From assembly GCA_002441445.1 (NCBI GenBank), contig DJWC01000005.1:1-10083 (forward strand): 10,083 nt of DNA, given 5' to 3'. Within the stretch, counting starts at the first letter, position 1, and each line of letters begins with the position of its first letter. Of the stretch, positions 1 to 8,800 are shown one piece after another. The notes under the pieces are model-generated. The model was not told the DNA's origin. It was given only the letters and a program-made list of their open reading frames with translations, and searched no databases. The stretch comes from Pusillimonas sp. UBA6240 (lineage in GTDB: Bacteria > Pseudomonadota > Gammaproteobacteria > Burkholderiales > Burkholderiaceae_B). The translations under genes were made by a program, and so were the position numbers.

Positions 1-1
1 C

Positions 2-2518
2 ACCGTGCTGGTGATCCTGGCGCGCGTCTTCCTGAGGCTCGAGGGCCCGGCCTGGCGGCGTGTGCGCGTGGAATACGGCCCCTGGTTCCATCACCTTTCC
101 AGCCGTCCCTATAAACCCGCGGATCCGCTGCGCTATGTGCTGCAGGCGGCATGGGTGCTGTTCACCGTGCCGCCTCATGAGCAGGGCGCCCCGTTCTGGC
201 GGCTGAGCGCGCGGGCCGCCTGGCGCGGCTGCGCCGCAAGACTGCTGGCGCTGCGCGGCCGCTTCATCGCCCAGCTGCGGCAGGCGCCCGAGGAGCTGCG
301 CGAAACGCCGCTGGCGCGCAATGCCGAAAAGACGCTGGGAAGCATGAGCGGGAATGCACGCCGGGTGCTGTACGCCGCCCTGGCCTGCCTGGCGGCGGCG
401 CTGACCGTCTTGCTGGTCACGCAGCCCTTCACTCTGTTTGCGCAATTTCTGTTCGTGGTGCTGTTGTGGGGCCTGGCGATGGCCGTGCGCCGGATTCCCG
501 GCCAGTTCTCGACCTTCATGCTCATCGTGCTGTCGCTGACGGTGTCCTGCCGCTACATATGGTGGCGCTACACGTCGACGCTGAACATGCGCGACACCAT
601 GGACCTGGTGTTCGGCGCATTGCTGCTGGCGGCCGAAACCTATTCATGGATAGTGCTGGTTCTGGGCTATGTGCAGACCGCCATGCCGCTCAAGCGCCCG
701 CCCGCCGAGCTGCCCAAGGACACCGCGTCCTGGCCGACGGTCGACCTGATGATCCCGACCTACAACGAAGACCTGAGCGTGGTGGCGCCCACGGTGTATG
801 CGGCGCTGGGCATGGACTGGCCCAAGGACAAGCTGCGCATCCACCTGCTGGACGACGGCCGGCGCGAGGCGTTCCGCGCTTTCGCCGAAGAGGTCGGCAT
901 CCATTACATCATTCGGCCCGACGGTCGCCATGCCAAGGCGGGCAACCTGAACCATGCCCTGGGCAAGACGGACGGCGAACTCATCGCCATTTTCGATTGC
1001 GATCACATTCCCACCCGCTCCTTCCTGCAGATGACCGTGGGCTGGTTCCTGCGGGACCCCAAGCTGGCGTTGGTGCAGACGCCCCACCACTTCTTCTCGC
1101 CCGATCCGTTCGAGCGCAACCTGGGGCATTTCGGCACGCAGCCGAACGAGAACACCTTGTTCTACGGCCTGGTCCAGGACGGCAACGATTTGTGGAACGC
1201 CGCTTTCTTCTGCGGCTCCTGCGCGGTGCTGCGCCGCACGGCGCTGGAGTCCATAGGCGGGTTCGCCGTCGAAACCGTCACGGAGGACGCGCACACCGCG
1301 CTGCGCCTGCATCGCCACGGCTACAACTCGGCCTATCTGCGCATACCGCAGGCGGCCGGCCTGGCCACCGAAAGCCTATCCGCCCACATCGGCCAGCGCA
1401 TACGCTGGGCCCGCGGGATGGTGCAGATCTTCCGCACCGACAATCCGATGTTCGGCAAGGGGCTGAGCCTGTTCCAGCGGCTGTGCTACGTGAACGCCAT
1501 GCTGCATTTCCTGTCCGGCATCCCCCGCATCATCTACCTGACCGCCCCGCTGGCCTTCCTGCTGGCGCATGCCTACATCGTCTACGCGCCCGCGGTCGCC
1601 ATATTGCTCAATGTCGTGCCCCACATGGTGCATGCCGGCCTGACCAATGCGCATACCCAGGGTCCCTACCGCCGGACCTTCTGGGGGGAAATCTATGAGA
1701 CCGTGCTGGCGTGGTATATCGCCCGCCCCACCACGGTGGCGCTGTTCGCGCCACGCAAGGGCTCGTTCAACGTGACGGCCAAGGGCGGCCTGGTGGAGCA
1801 GCAGTACTTCGACTGGTCGATCTCCCATCCCTATGTCTGGCTGGCGCTGGCCAACCTCGCGGGGCTGGGCTTCGGCGTCTGGCGGCTGGCCACCGGGCCC
1901 ACGCACGAGATCCTGACCGTGCTGATCACCATGGCCTGGGTGCTCTACAACCTGGTGATACTGGGCGGCGCCATCGCCGTTGCCGCGGAAGTCAGGCAGA
2001 TACGGCAAAGCCATCGTGTGCCGGCTTCTTTGCCGGCCCATCTGCAGCTGGCCGACGGGCATGTGTTTCCCGCCGTCCTGACGGACTTTTCCGGCGGCGG
2101 CGCCGGGCTCACCCTGAAAAGCCATCGGCGTATCGGCCGGGGCGACGCCGTGAACCTGCTGCTCGCCCGCGGCGAGCAGCGCTTCAGCTTTCCCGGAAAG
2201 GTCGGGCGCAGCATCGGGAACAGCATTGGAATCGAGTTCGACCCGATGACGCAGAGGCAGCAGATCGACTTCGTGCAATGCACGTTCGCGCGAGCCGATT
2301 CCTGGCTGGCCTGGCAGGACCGGTTCACCCCGGATCGGCCGCTGCATGGCCTGCGCGATATCGTGATCATGGGCTTCGGCGGCTACAAGCGCCTTGCCGA
2401 GCACTTGCCCTTTCCTTTGAGTGCCGTATTGAATGGCGCCATCGAGCTGGTGAACTGGACGATCTCGTTCCTGCCGCGCCGGCGGCCGGCCACCCATTCT
2501 CTTAACCATATGGTTTGA
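2..2518 (+). CDS. bcsA: Cellulose synthase catalytic subunit BcsA (UDP-forming), 5' end cut off by window edge
   Basis: Inner-membrane family 2 glycosyltransferase that polymerises UDP-glucose into beta-1,4-glucan and extrudes it across the membrane. Residues are counted from the GTG at 5. Predicted membrane helices lie near 121-139, 144-161, 168-186 and 201-225, with more after the catalytic domain. Catalytic motifs are intact: TYNED 252-256, DDG 283-285 (UDP binding), DCD 331-333 (metal DxD), FFCGS 401-405, TED 426-428 (catalytic base D428) and QRIRW 464-468 (glucan acceptor site). A C-terminal PilZ domain has RxxxR at 667-671 and DxSxxG at 694-699, the c-di-GMP-binding signature, so activation by c-di-GMP is expected. 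The frame is still open at the left edge. Compared from memory with E. coli BcsA (about 872 residues), roughly 35-40 N-terminal residues are missing, so the GTG at 5 is probably not the start. The TGA stop lies 4 bases before bcsB. Catalysis and PilZ binding are inferred from conserved motifs; identity is very secure. Confidence 0.97.
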   Translation, partial: TVLVILARVFLRLEGPAWRRVRVEYGPWFHHLSSRPYKPADPLRYVLQAAWVLFTVPPHEQGAPFWRLSARAAWRGCAARLLALRGRFIAQLRQAPEELRETPLARNAEKTLGSMSGNARRVLYAALACLAAALTVLLVTQPFTLFAQFLFVVLLWGLAMAVRRIPGQFSTFMLIVLSLTVSCRYIWWRYTSTLNMRDTMDLVFGALLLAAETYSWIVLVLGYVQTAMPLKRPPAELPKDTASWPTVDLMIPTYNEDLSVVAPTVYAALGMDWPKDKLRIHLLDDGRREAFRAFAEEVGIHYIIRPDGRHAKAGNLNHALGKTDGELIAIFDCDHIPTRSFLQMTVGWFLRDPKLALVQTPHHFFSPDPFERNLGHFGTQPNENTLFYGLVQDGNDLWNAAFFCGSCAVLRRTALESIGGFAVETVTEDAHTALRLHRHGYNSAYLRIPQAAGLATESLSAHIGQRIRWARGMVQIFRTDNPMFGKGLSLFQRLCYVNAMLHFLSGIPRIIYLTAPLAFLLAHAYIVYAPAVAILLNVVPHMVHAGLTNAHTQGPYRRTFWGEIYETVLAWYIARPTTVALFAPRKGSFNVTAKGGLVEQQYFDWSISHPYVWLALANLAGLGFGVWRLATGPTHEILTVLITMAWVLYNLVILGGAIAVAAEVRQIRQSHRVPASLPAHLQLADGHVFPAVLTDFSGGGAGLTLKSHRRIGRGDAVNLLLARGEQRFSFPGKVGRSIGNSIGIEFDPMTQRQQIDFVQCTFARADSWLAWQDRFTPDRPLHGLRDIVIMGFGGYKRLAEHLPFPLSAVLNGAIELVNWTISFLPRRRPATHSLNHMV

Positions 2519-2522
2519 GTCT

Positions 2523-4769
2523 ATGCTTTCTTTCCCGCGCGCTTCCTGTTCATGGTTTCTTGCCTTGCTGGCCGTCCTGGCGCTGGCGCACGCGCCGTTG
2601 CGGGCCCAGGAACTGAAACCCGGAAAATCCCTCACCCTGGACCTGCCCCGGCTGGCGCAGGGCTCGGAGTTCAAGCTGTACGGCATACGCAATCGCCAGG
2701 TGCTTGAATTCACCCTGCGCAGCGACCAGCTGGTGACCCAGGCCGACCTGAACCTGGTGTTCACGCCCTCGCCCGCCCTGCTGCCCAAGCTGTCGCACTT
2801 GCGCGTCTACCTGAACGACGAACTGATGGGCGTGGTGCCGGTCGACGAGGCCCTGGCCGGCCGCCAGCAGCGGCATACGCTGGCCCTGGATCCGCAATTC
2901 CTGGCGTCGTTCAACCGGGTCAGCCTGGAGTTCGTCGGCCACTACACCGATATCTGCGAGGACCTGGCGCACAGCTCGCTGTGGCTGGACATCAGCCGCC
3001 AGACGAACATCGTGATCGACCAGCAGGCCCTGCCGCTGGCCAATGACCTCGCCTATTTCCCCGAGCCTTTCTTCGACAAGAACGACATGGCCGCCCAGGA
3101 GCTGCCCTTCGTCTTCGCGGGCACGCCTTCCATGGCGCGCCTGCAGGCGGCATCGGTCCTCGCCTCGTATTTCGGCAGCCAGGCCAAATGGAAATCGCTG
3201 CGCTTCCCGGTGTCCTATGGCGCGCTGCCGTCGGGCCACGCGGTCATTCTCGCCGTCAACGGCCAACGCCCGGAAGTCCTGCGGTCCTATCCCGACGTGG
3301 ACGGGCCGACGGTGGAGATGATCAGCGCGCTGGACAACCCTCATCAGAAGCTGCTGCTGGTGCTGGGCCGCGACGATGAAGACTTGAGCACGGCGGTCGC
3401 CGGGCTGGCGCTGGGCGGGCCGCTGTTCCGGGGGCAAAGCGTGCAGGTGGAAGAAGTCGACGAGCTGGCTCCGCGCAAACCCTATGACGCGCCCAATTGG
3501 ATAGCGACCGACCGCCCCGTCCGTTTTTCCGAACTGGTAGAGTACGAGGGGCAACTGGAGGTGCAGGGCCTGCGCCCGGCGCCCATTACGCTCAATCTCA
3601 ATCTGCCGCCGGATCTGTTCGTCTGGCGCAACAACGGTATTCCCATGAATGTGCAATACCGCTACACGCCTCCCACGACCGAAGACGAGTCCCGGCTGAC
3701 ATTGAGCCTTAACGGGCGCTACGTCGACAGCTATCCGCTGCGGCCGGAGACGGATAAAAGCGGGCTGCCGCATGTGCGGCTGCCGGTGCTGGATAACGAT
3801 CCGGGCGCGAGCAGCGAAGGCCTGCTCATACCCGCGCTGAAGATCGGTTCGCACAACCAGATTCAGTTCGACTTTTCTTATGCCAGCGTATTGGGCGCCG
3901 CGCAGCCAGGGGTGTGCAAGACGGTGCTTCCGGTCGATACCCGGGCCGCGCTGGACGGGCACTCGACCATAGACTTTTCCGGCTACCGGCATTATCTGGA
4001 AATGCCCAACTTGCGGGCCTTCGCCAGCAGCGGCTTCCCCTTCAGCCGCATGGCCGACCTGTCCGAGACCCTGGTCGTCGTGCCGCCGCAGCTCAGGCCG
4101 GTGCAAGTCTCCACGCTGCTGGAAGCCCTGGCCCATATCGGCGCGCAAGTCGGCTATCCGGCCTATAAAGTCCGCATCGTCGATGACTGGGCGCAAGCCG
4201 CGGGGCTGGATGCCGATCTGCTGTGGATAGGCAGCGCGCCGGAAGCCTTCCGGGGGCGTCCCGATGCGAATCTGCTGCTGGAGGATACGAAGACGCGCCT
4301 GCGCCAGGCGCGCAAGCCGGAAGACGATACGGCGCAAAGCCCGCGCACGGTTTATTCCCGCTGGCCGGACGGAGACACGGTAACGCAAGTCAGCGTGCGC
4401 GCCTTGGCGCCCATCGCCGCCATAGTCGGCATGCAGTCGGAACAATTCCCTCAAAGAAGCATGGTGGGATTGCTGGCCGCCACGGACGAGGATTATTCCT
4501 TGCTGCGCGACGCGCTGGCGGATTCGGGCAAGCGCGACGCCATGCGCGGGTCGGTGGTGATCGTGCGCGAATCGGGCGTGGCAAGCGAAGCAGTGGGTCC
4601 CCGGTATTTCGTCGGGCGCCTGGAATGGTGGCAAATGGTCTGGTTCCATTTATCCGACAAGCCCCTGTTGTTGGCGCTGATCGCGATATTCGCCGTAGCG
4701 CTGGTCGCCTTCCTGTTATGGAAATCCTTGCGCTGGGTCGCACGGCGCAGGCTGGCGCGGGATGCGTAA
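2523..4769 (+). CDS. bcsB: Cellulose synthase periplasmic subunit BcsB
   Basis: Periplasmic, membrane-anchored partner of BcsA, needed for catalysis and for guiding the glucan away from the membrane. The 748-residue product is close to the usual size (E. coli about 779). It starts with a signal peptide: an Arg near the N terminus, a Leu/Ala-rich core at about 11-25, and likely cleavage after the Ala of LRA near residue 28. The long periplasmic part fits the BcsB fold of alternating carbohydrate-binding-like and flavodoxin-like domains; family features seen include HYTDICEDL around 141-149 and the segment around C465. The mature protein has only two cysteines, C145 and C465, a plausible disulfide. 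Near the C terminus an amphipathic Trp-rich segment (about 695-714) precedes one membrane helix (about 715-733) and a basic cytoplasmic tail. This is the region known in the family to dock onto BcsA. The start at 2523 lies 4 bases after the bcsA stop with no strong Shine-Dalgarno, so translation is probably coupled to bcsA. Confidence 0.95.
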   Translation: MLSFPRASCSWFLALLAVLALAHAPLRAQELKPGKSLTLDLPRLAQGSEFKLYGIRNRQVLEFTLRSDQLVTQADLNLVFTPSPALLPKLSHLRVYLNDELMGVVPVDEALAGRQQRHTLALDPQFLASFNRVSLEFVGHYTDICEDLAHSSLWLDISRQTNIVIDQQALPLANDLAYFPEPFFDKNDMAAQELPFVFAGTPSMARLQAASVLASYFGSQAKWKSLRFPVSYGALPSGHAVILAVNGQRPEVLRSYPDVDGPTVEMISALDNPHQKLLLVLGRDDEDLSTAVAGLALGGPLFRGQSVQVEEVDELAPRKPYDAPNWIATDRPVRFSELVEYEGQLEVQGLRPAPITLNLNLPPDLFVWRNNGIPMNVQYRYTPPTTEDESRLTLSLNGRYVDSYPLRPETDKSGLPHVRLPVLDNDPGASSEGLLIPALKIGSHNQIQFDFSYASVLGAAQPGVCKTVLPVDTRAALDGHSTIDFSGYRHYLEMPNLRAFASSGFPFSRMADLSETLVVVPPQLRPVQVSTLLEALAHIGAQVGYPAYKVRIVDDWAQAAGLDADLLWIGSAPEAFRGRPDANLLLEDTKTRLRQARKPEDDTAQSPRTVYSRWPDGDTVTQVSVRALAPIAAIVGMQSEQFPQRSMVGLLAATDEDYSLLRDALADSGKRDAMRGSVVIVRESGVASEAVGPRYFVGRLEWWQMVWFHLSDKPLLLALIAIFAVALVAFLLWKSLRWVARRRLARDA

Positions 4770-5880
4770 ACTGTTTGCGCTGATCGGCCTGGCAGTCGCG
4801 CTGGCCGTTTCCGGCCCCGCGCTGGGCGCCGACTGCGGGCAGCAGCCGGCCGCGTGGGAGCGCTGGCAGAATTTCCGCAGCGGGCTCATCAGCCCGGAAG
4901 GCCGGGTCATCGACTATTCGGACGAGCGCCACATCACGACTTCGGAAGGCCAGAGCTACGCTCTGTTCTTCGCCCTGGTCGACAATGACCCGCAGCTGTT
5001 CCGGCGCATATTGCGATGGACGGAAAAAAACCTGGCGCGCGGCGACCTGACCTCTTACCTGCCCGCCTGGCTGTGGGGCAGAAAGCCTGGCGGCGAATGG
5101 GGGGTGCTGGACGATAATTCCGCATCGGATGCGGATTTGTGGATCGCCTATACGCTGATCGAAGCGGGCCGGCTGTGGCGTCAGCACAGCTATTCCGCAT
5201 TGGGCAGCCTGCTGCTGCAAAGAATGGCCCGCGAAGAAGTGGCCGAGCTTCCCGGCCTGGGCGCCATGCTCTTGCCCGGCAAGCATGGTTTTGCGCATGA
5301 TGGCTATTGGAAGCTCAATCCCAGCTATTTGCCGCCGCAACTGGTCGTCCGCGCCGCCCGGGCCCAGCCGGCGGGGCCCTGGCCCGCCCTGGCGCGCAGC
5401 GCCGAGCGCCTGCTGATCGATAGCGCGCCCAAGGGGCTGGCGCCGGACTGGACGAGCTGGACCGGCAAGCGCTTCGAGGCGCGTACCGATGAAGAGCGCA
5501 TCGGCAGCTACGACGCGATCCGCGTCTACCTGTGGGTGGGCATGCTGCATGATGACGCGCCGGGGGCGCAGCGCCTGAAACGGCATTTCATGCCTGTTGA
5601 ACGCCATGTCGATCCAAACGGCCGCCTGGGCGAAGAGATCGACATATATCGCGAAACCGCCCACGGCAAAGGTCCGGCGGGCTTTTCCGCCGCCTTGCTG
5701 CCGCTGCTCTCGGCAACGCCGGCTTCGGCTGCGCTGCGCGCTTATCTGCAAAGCGCGCCCAGCGGCAGCCTGGGGTACTACAGCCAGGTCCTGGCCCTGT
5801 TCGGCGGCGGCTGGGACGAGGGCAGATACCGCTACGGCGCCGACGGTACGCTGCTGCCCCGATGGGAGAAATGCCGATGA
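4762..5880 (+). CDS. bcsZ: Periplasmic endo-beta-1,4-glucanase BcsZ (GH8 cellulase)
   Basis: Glycoside hydrolase family 8 cellulase that cleaves beta-1,4-glucan in the periplasm. It is part of most cellulose operons, where it trims or limits the polymer. The 372-residue product is the normal family size. A signal peptide (MRK, hydrophobic core 4-20) probably ends at ALGA, residue 23. The GH8 signature TTSEGQSY spans 59-66, with E62 as the expected general acid; SYDAIRVY around 249-256 holds D251, the expected catalytic base. LPAWLWG, NSASDAD and NPSYLPP are also typical of BcsZ. The mature protein has only two cysteines, C25 and C371, at the two ends of the chain; E. coli BcsZ (from memory) also has cysteines near both ends, so a disulfide is plausible. 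The ATG lies inside the end of bcsB (8-base overlap, ATGCGTAA) with only a weak AGG upstream, so translation is likely coupled. Catalytic assignments follow the family and are not tested here. Confidence 0.96.
   Translation: MRKLFALIGLAVALAVSGPALGADCGQQPAAWERWQNFRSGLISPEGRVIDYSDERHITTSEGQSYALFFALVDNDPQLFRRILRWTEKNLARGDLTSYLPAWLWGRKPGGEWGVLDDNSASDADLWIAYTLIEAGRLWRQHSYSALGSLLLQRMAREEVAELPGLGAMLLPGKHGFAHDGYWKLNPSYLPPQLVVRAARAQPAGPWPALARSAERLLIDSAPKGLAPDWTSWTGKRFEARTDEERIGSYDAIRVYLWVGMLHDDAPGAQRLKRHFMPVERHVDPNGRLGEEIDIYRETAHGKGPAGFSAALLPLLSATPASAALRAYLQSAPSGSLGYYSQVLALFGGGWDEGRYRYGADGTLLPRWEKCR
5864..5868 (+). promoter_or_regulatory. Shine-Dalgarno sequence that decides the bcsC start
   Basis: GGGAG lies within the last codons of bcsZ, 8 bases before the ATG at 5877. 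It is too close to the ATG at 5871 (2 bases) and lies inside the reading frame begun by the ATG at 5862. It therefore favours 5877 as the bcsC start, and that start also gives the best signal peptide. Confidence 0.7.
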
Positions 5881-8800
5881 GATACCTATGGCTATGCGTC
5901 CTGGCCGTGGTGCTGGGCGCCGCCTCTCCGCACATCGCCCTGGCGTCGAACGATGCGGGCTCCCAAGCGGCCGAGCGGCTCATCCGGCAAATCCATATGG
6001 GCGAATCCGTATATCGCGACGATTTGATCATGGATGCCGTGCAGCGGCTTTATCGGATCGCACCCCGCCATCCCGAAGGTCTGCTGGCCGAGTTGCGGCT
6101 GGCGGCCCATCAAGGGCGGCTGGAGCGGGCGCAGCAACTGCTGGAAACGCTGGCGCGCGAGGCCCCCGGCACACAGGCCTATCGCCAGGGCGCAGCCCTG
6201 TTGCGGCTGTCCACGCCAGAGGCGGCCGAAATATTGGCGCGGGCGCGGCTGTATTCGGCCGCCGGACGCATCGATGAGGCGAGAAAAGCCTACGATGAGG
6301 CGCTCAAGGGCGAGTACCCCACCGCCGACCTGGCGCTGGAATATTGGCAGCTACGTTCGCGCGAACCGGCCAGCCGCGCTCTGGCCCTGAAGAATCTGCG
6401 CAGCCTGCAGGATACTTATCCGAACCACGCCGGGCTTTTGTCGGCGCTGGCGAGCCACAGTTTCAGCGACGGCGATCCGGCTCGGGCGCTGGCATATCTT
6501 CATACCCTCGCACGGCAGCCGGCTCACCGCGAAGCGGCGGCCAACCGCGAGTACGACTATCTGTCCACGCTGCCCACCAGCGCGGACAGCATCGCCGCCT
6601 GGCGATCGTTCGTGCAGCGTTATGCCGGTCTGCCGGCCGCGGAGCGGGCCAAGGAAAGGCTGGACCAGCAAACGGGCCTGATGGCCGACCCCGTCTGGCG
6701 AGGCGGCCAGGAGGCCTTGCGGCTGGTGGAAGGGGGCGGAGCCGCCGGCGCGGTAGCGCGCCTGCAGGCGGCGATCAAAGCTTATCCCGACGATGCCGAA
6801 TTGTATGGCGCGCTGGGCCTGGCCTATATGCGGCTGGGGAACCGGACCCGGGCCCTGAGCTATTTCGAGCAGGCCAGGGCGAAGGAAGAGCGGGTGGACC
6901 GGACCTCGCGCTGGGTCAGCCTGATCCAGTCCACCCGCTACTGGCTCTTGCTGCAGGATGCCGCCAAGGCGGGCGAGAAGGGCGACTGGGCCAAGGCCCA
7001 GGCTTTGTACCGCAGCGCGCACCGCCAGGATCCGGCCGACATCCATGCCTTGACGGGATTGGGAGATGCGGCGCTGGCGCTGGGGCAGCGGGAAGCTGCA
7101 AAAGGCCATTACAGCAAGGCCCTGGAGCTGGCCCCCGCCGATGCGTCCGCGCAGCGGGGCATTGCACGCTATCTGGCAAGCCTGAGCCCGCAGGAAGCCT
7201 TGTCCTTCATCGATGGACTGCCGGCTGCGCAGCGGGCCCGGCTGGCGCCATTGCGCCGCACCCACTTGATAGCCCTGCTGAACGAGCGCGCCGAGCAGGC
7301 CCAGGCCCGGTCCGACTGGGATGCGGCGGTCGCCGCATTGGCCGAAGCGCAGCAGCTCGACCTGGCGGATCCCTGGTTGAGTTACCGGCTGGCCGCCGCG
7401 CTGCGGACCGCCGGCCGCGAAAATGAAGCCTTGCCTGCCTATGAGCGCCACCTGCAGGCGCACCGGGCCGAGCCGGCCAGCCGCTACGCCCACGCCTTGC
7501 TGCTGGAATCGCAAGACCAATGGCAGGCCGCCATGGATTCCCTGCGCGAGATTCCGCCCGCGCTGTGGTCGCAGGACATGAAAGCCCTGGATCAGCGCCT
7601 TCATGTGCGGCAGCGCATCGCCCGGGCGAGCGCATTGTATGCGGCGGGGAAGACGGCGGCCGCGATCGCCGCTCTGGAAGCGCCGGAGCAGAGCACGGCT
7701 ACGCGCCTCCAGGTCGCAGCCTGGTCTTTGGAGCAGGGCGATCATGCCAAGGCGCTGGCCAATTATGACGCCGTATTGCGCGACGAGCCGGACAATACCA
7801 GCGCCAGGCTGGGCCGGCTCGAAACCTGGGCGGAATTGGGCAGAACCGCGGCGATCAGGGAAGAGCTGTCGCGCGACGAGCCCGCCTTGCCGCGCGAGGA
7901 CTTGAACGGCCGGCGCAGGCTCGCGGCCTTATGGGCTCATGCGGGCGACCCGGCGCGCCGGCGCTCCATCTTGCGCGAGGCCGCGGCCGACGCCCAGGGC
8001 CCCGAGCCCTTGCTCTTCAGGGATTATGCGCGCGCCGCCGCGGGCGACGATCCGCAGACGGCGCTGAACCTCTATGAGCGGGGCATGCGCGATGCCGGCA
8101 TGCTGCCGCCGCGCGCCGCGGCCGGGAAGCGGGACGACGTCGCCTTTACCCGCGCGATGCGGACCCGGGAAGGGGACGACTGGCTGCAGCGCAGCCTGCG
8201 CAGCGACGCTCAGTCTTTGTATCAGCGCGAAAACCCGACCCTGACGCTGAGCAACGATTTCTGGGGCCGCAACGACGGCACGCCGGGGCTTTCCCGCCTG
8301 GCGGCCAATACCAGCATCATGCAGTTCGATCATCCGCTGCTGGGGGGCAAGGCCTTCATCCGCGGGGAACACGTGAGCCTGAACGCGGGCAGCTTCGACA
8401 CCGACGAGACGGGCCGGCACTACGAACTGTTCGGTACCTGCGTGTTCGAAGCCAGGGACGTCCAGGGCAACATGCAGTCCTTGCCCGGCTGCCAGGACGG
8501 CCTGAGCCAAAAGGCCCGGGGCACGGGCTTCGCGCTGGGCTGGCAAGGGGAAAAGCTGGCCTTCGATGTGGGCCGTACCCCTCAGGGTTTTCCGGTCAGC
8601 AATTGGACGGGCGGCATCACGTATCGCGGCGATATCCGGTCCGTGGGCTGGAGCTTGACGGCATCGCGCCGGCCCATGTCGAATTCGCTGCTTTCCTATG
8701 CCGGCACGCAAGATCCGCGCACGGGTATCGTCTGGGGAGGGGTGGTGGCCAGCGGCGCGAGCCTGGGCCTGAGCTGGGACCAGGGCGAAGCCGATGGGGT

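Noticed and set aside
466..1698. 410-codon open frame on the + strand inside bcsA
   Set aside because: Out-of-frame Arg/Pro/Gly/His-rich translation overlapping the catalytic domain of BcsA; not a real protein by composition.
1376..2788. 470-codon open frame on the - strand over bcsA/bcsB
   Set aside because: It is opposite a strongly supported bcsA/bcsB. GC-biased third positions suppress stops in this antisense frame, and the product has low-complexity Arg/Gln/Gly composition with no recognisable domain.
2550..4649. 699-codon open frame on the - strand inside bcsB
   Set aside because: Same artefact: it mirrors the coding frame of bcsB, is rich in Arg, Gln, His and Gly, and resembles no family I know.
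4390..5751. 453-codon open frame on the - strand over bcsB/bcsZ
   Set aside because: Antisense shadow of bcsZ, with composition typical of a mirrored GC-rich gene.
5862..5876. Earlier bcsC start at 5862, adding five residues
   Set aside because: The Shine-Dalgarno GGGAG lies inside this extension, and the extension would put MGEMP in front of a well-formed signal peptide.
6351..7745. 464-codon open frame on the - strand inside bcsC
   Set aside because: Shadow of the TPR region; no ribosome binding site or domain supports it.
6795..7860. Repeated segments in bcsC as a DNA repeat array
   Set aside because: They are diverged TPR protein repeats, not nucleotide repeats.
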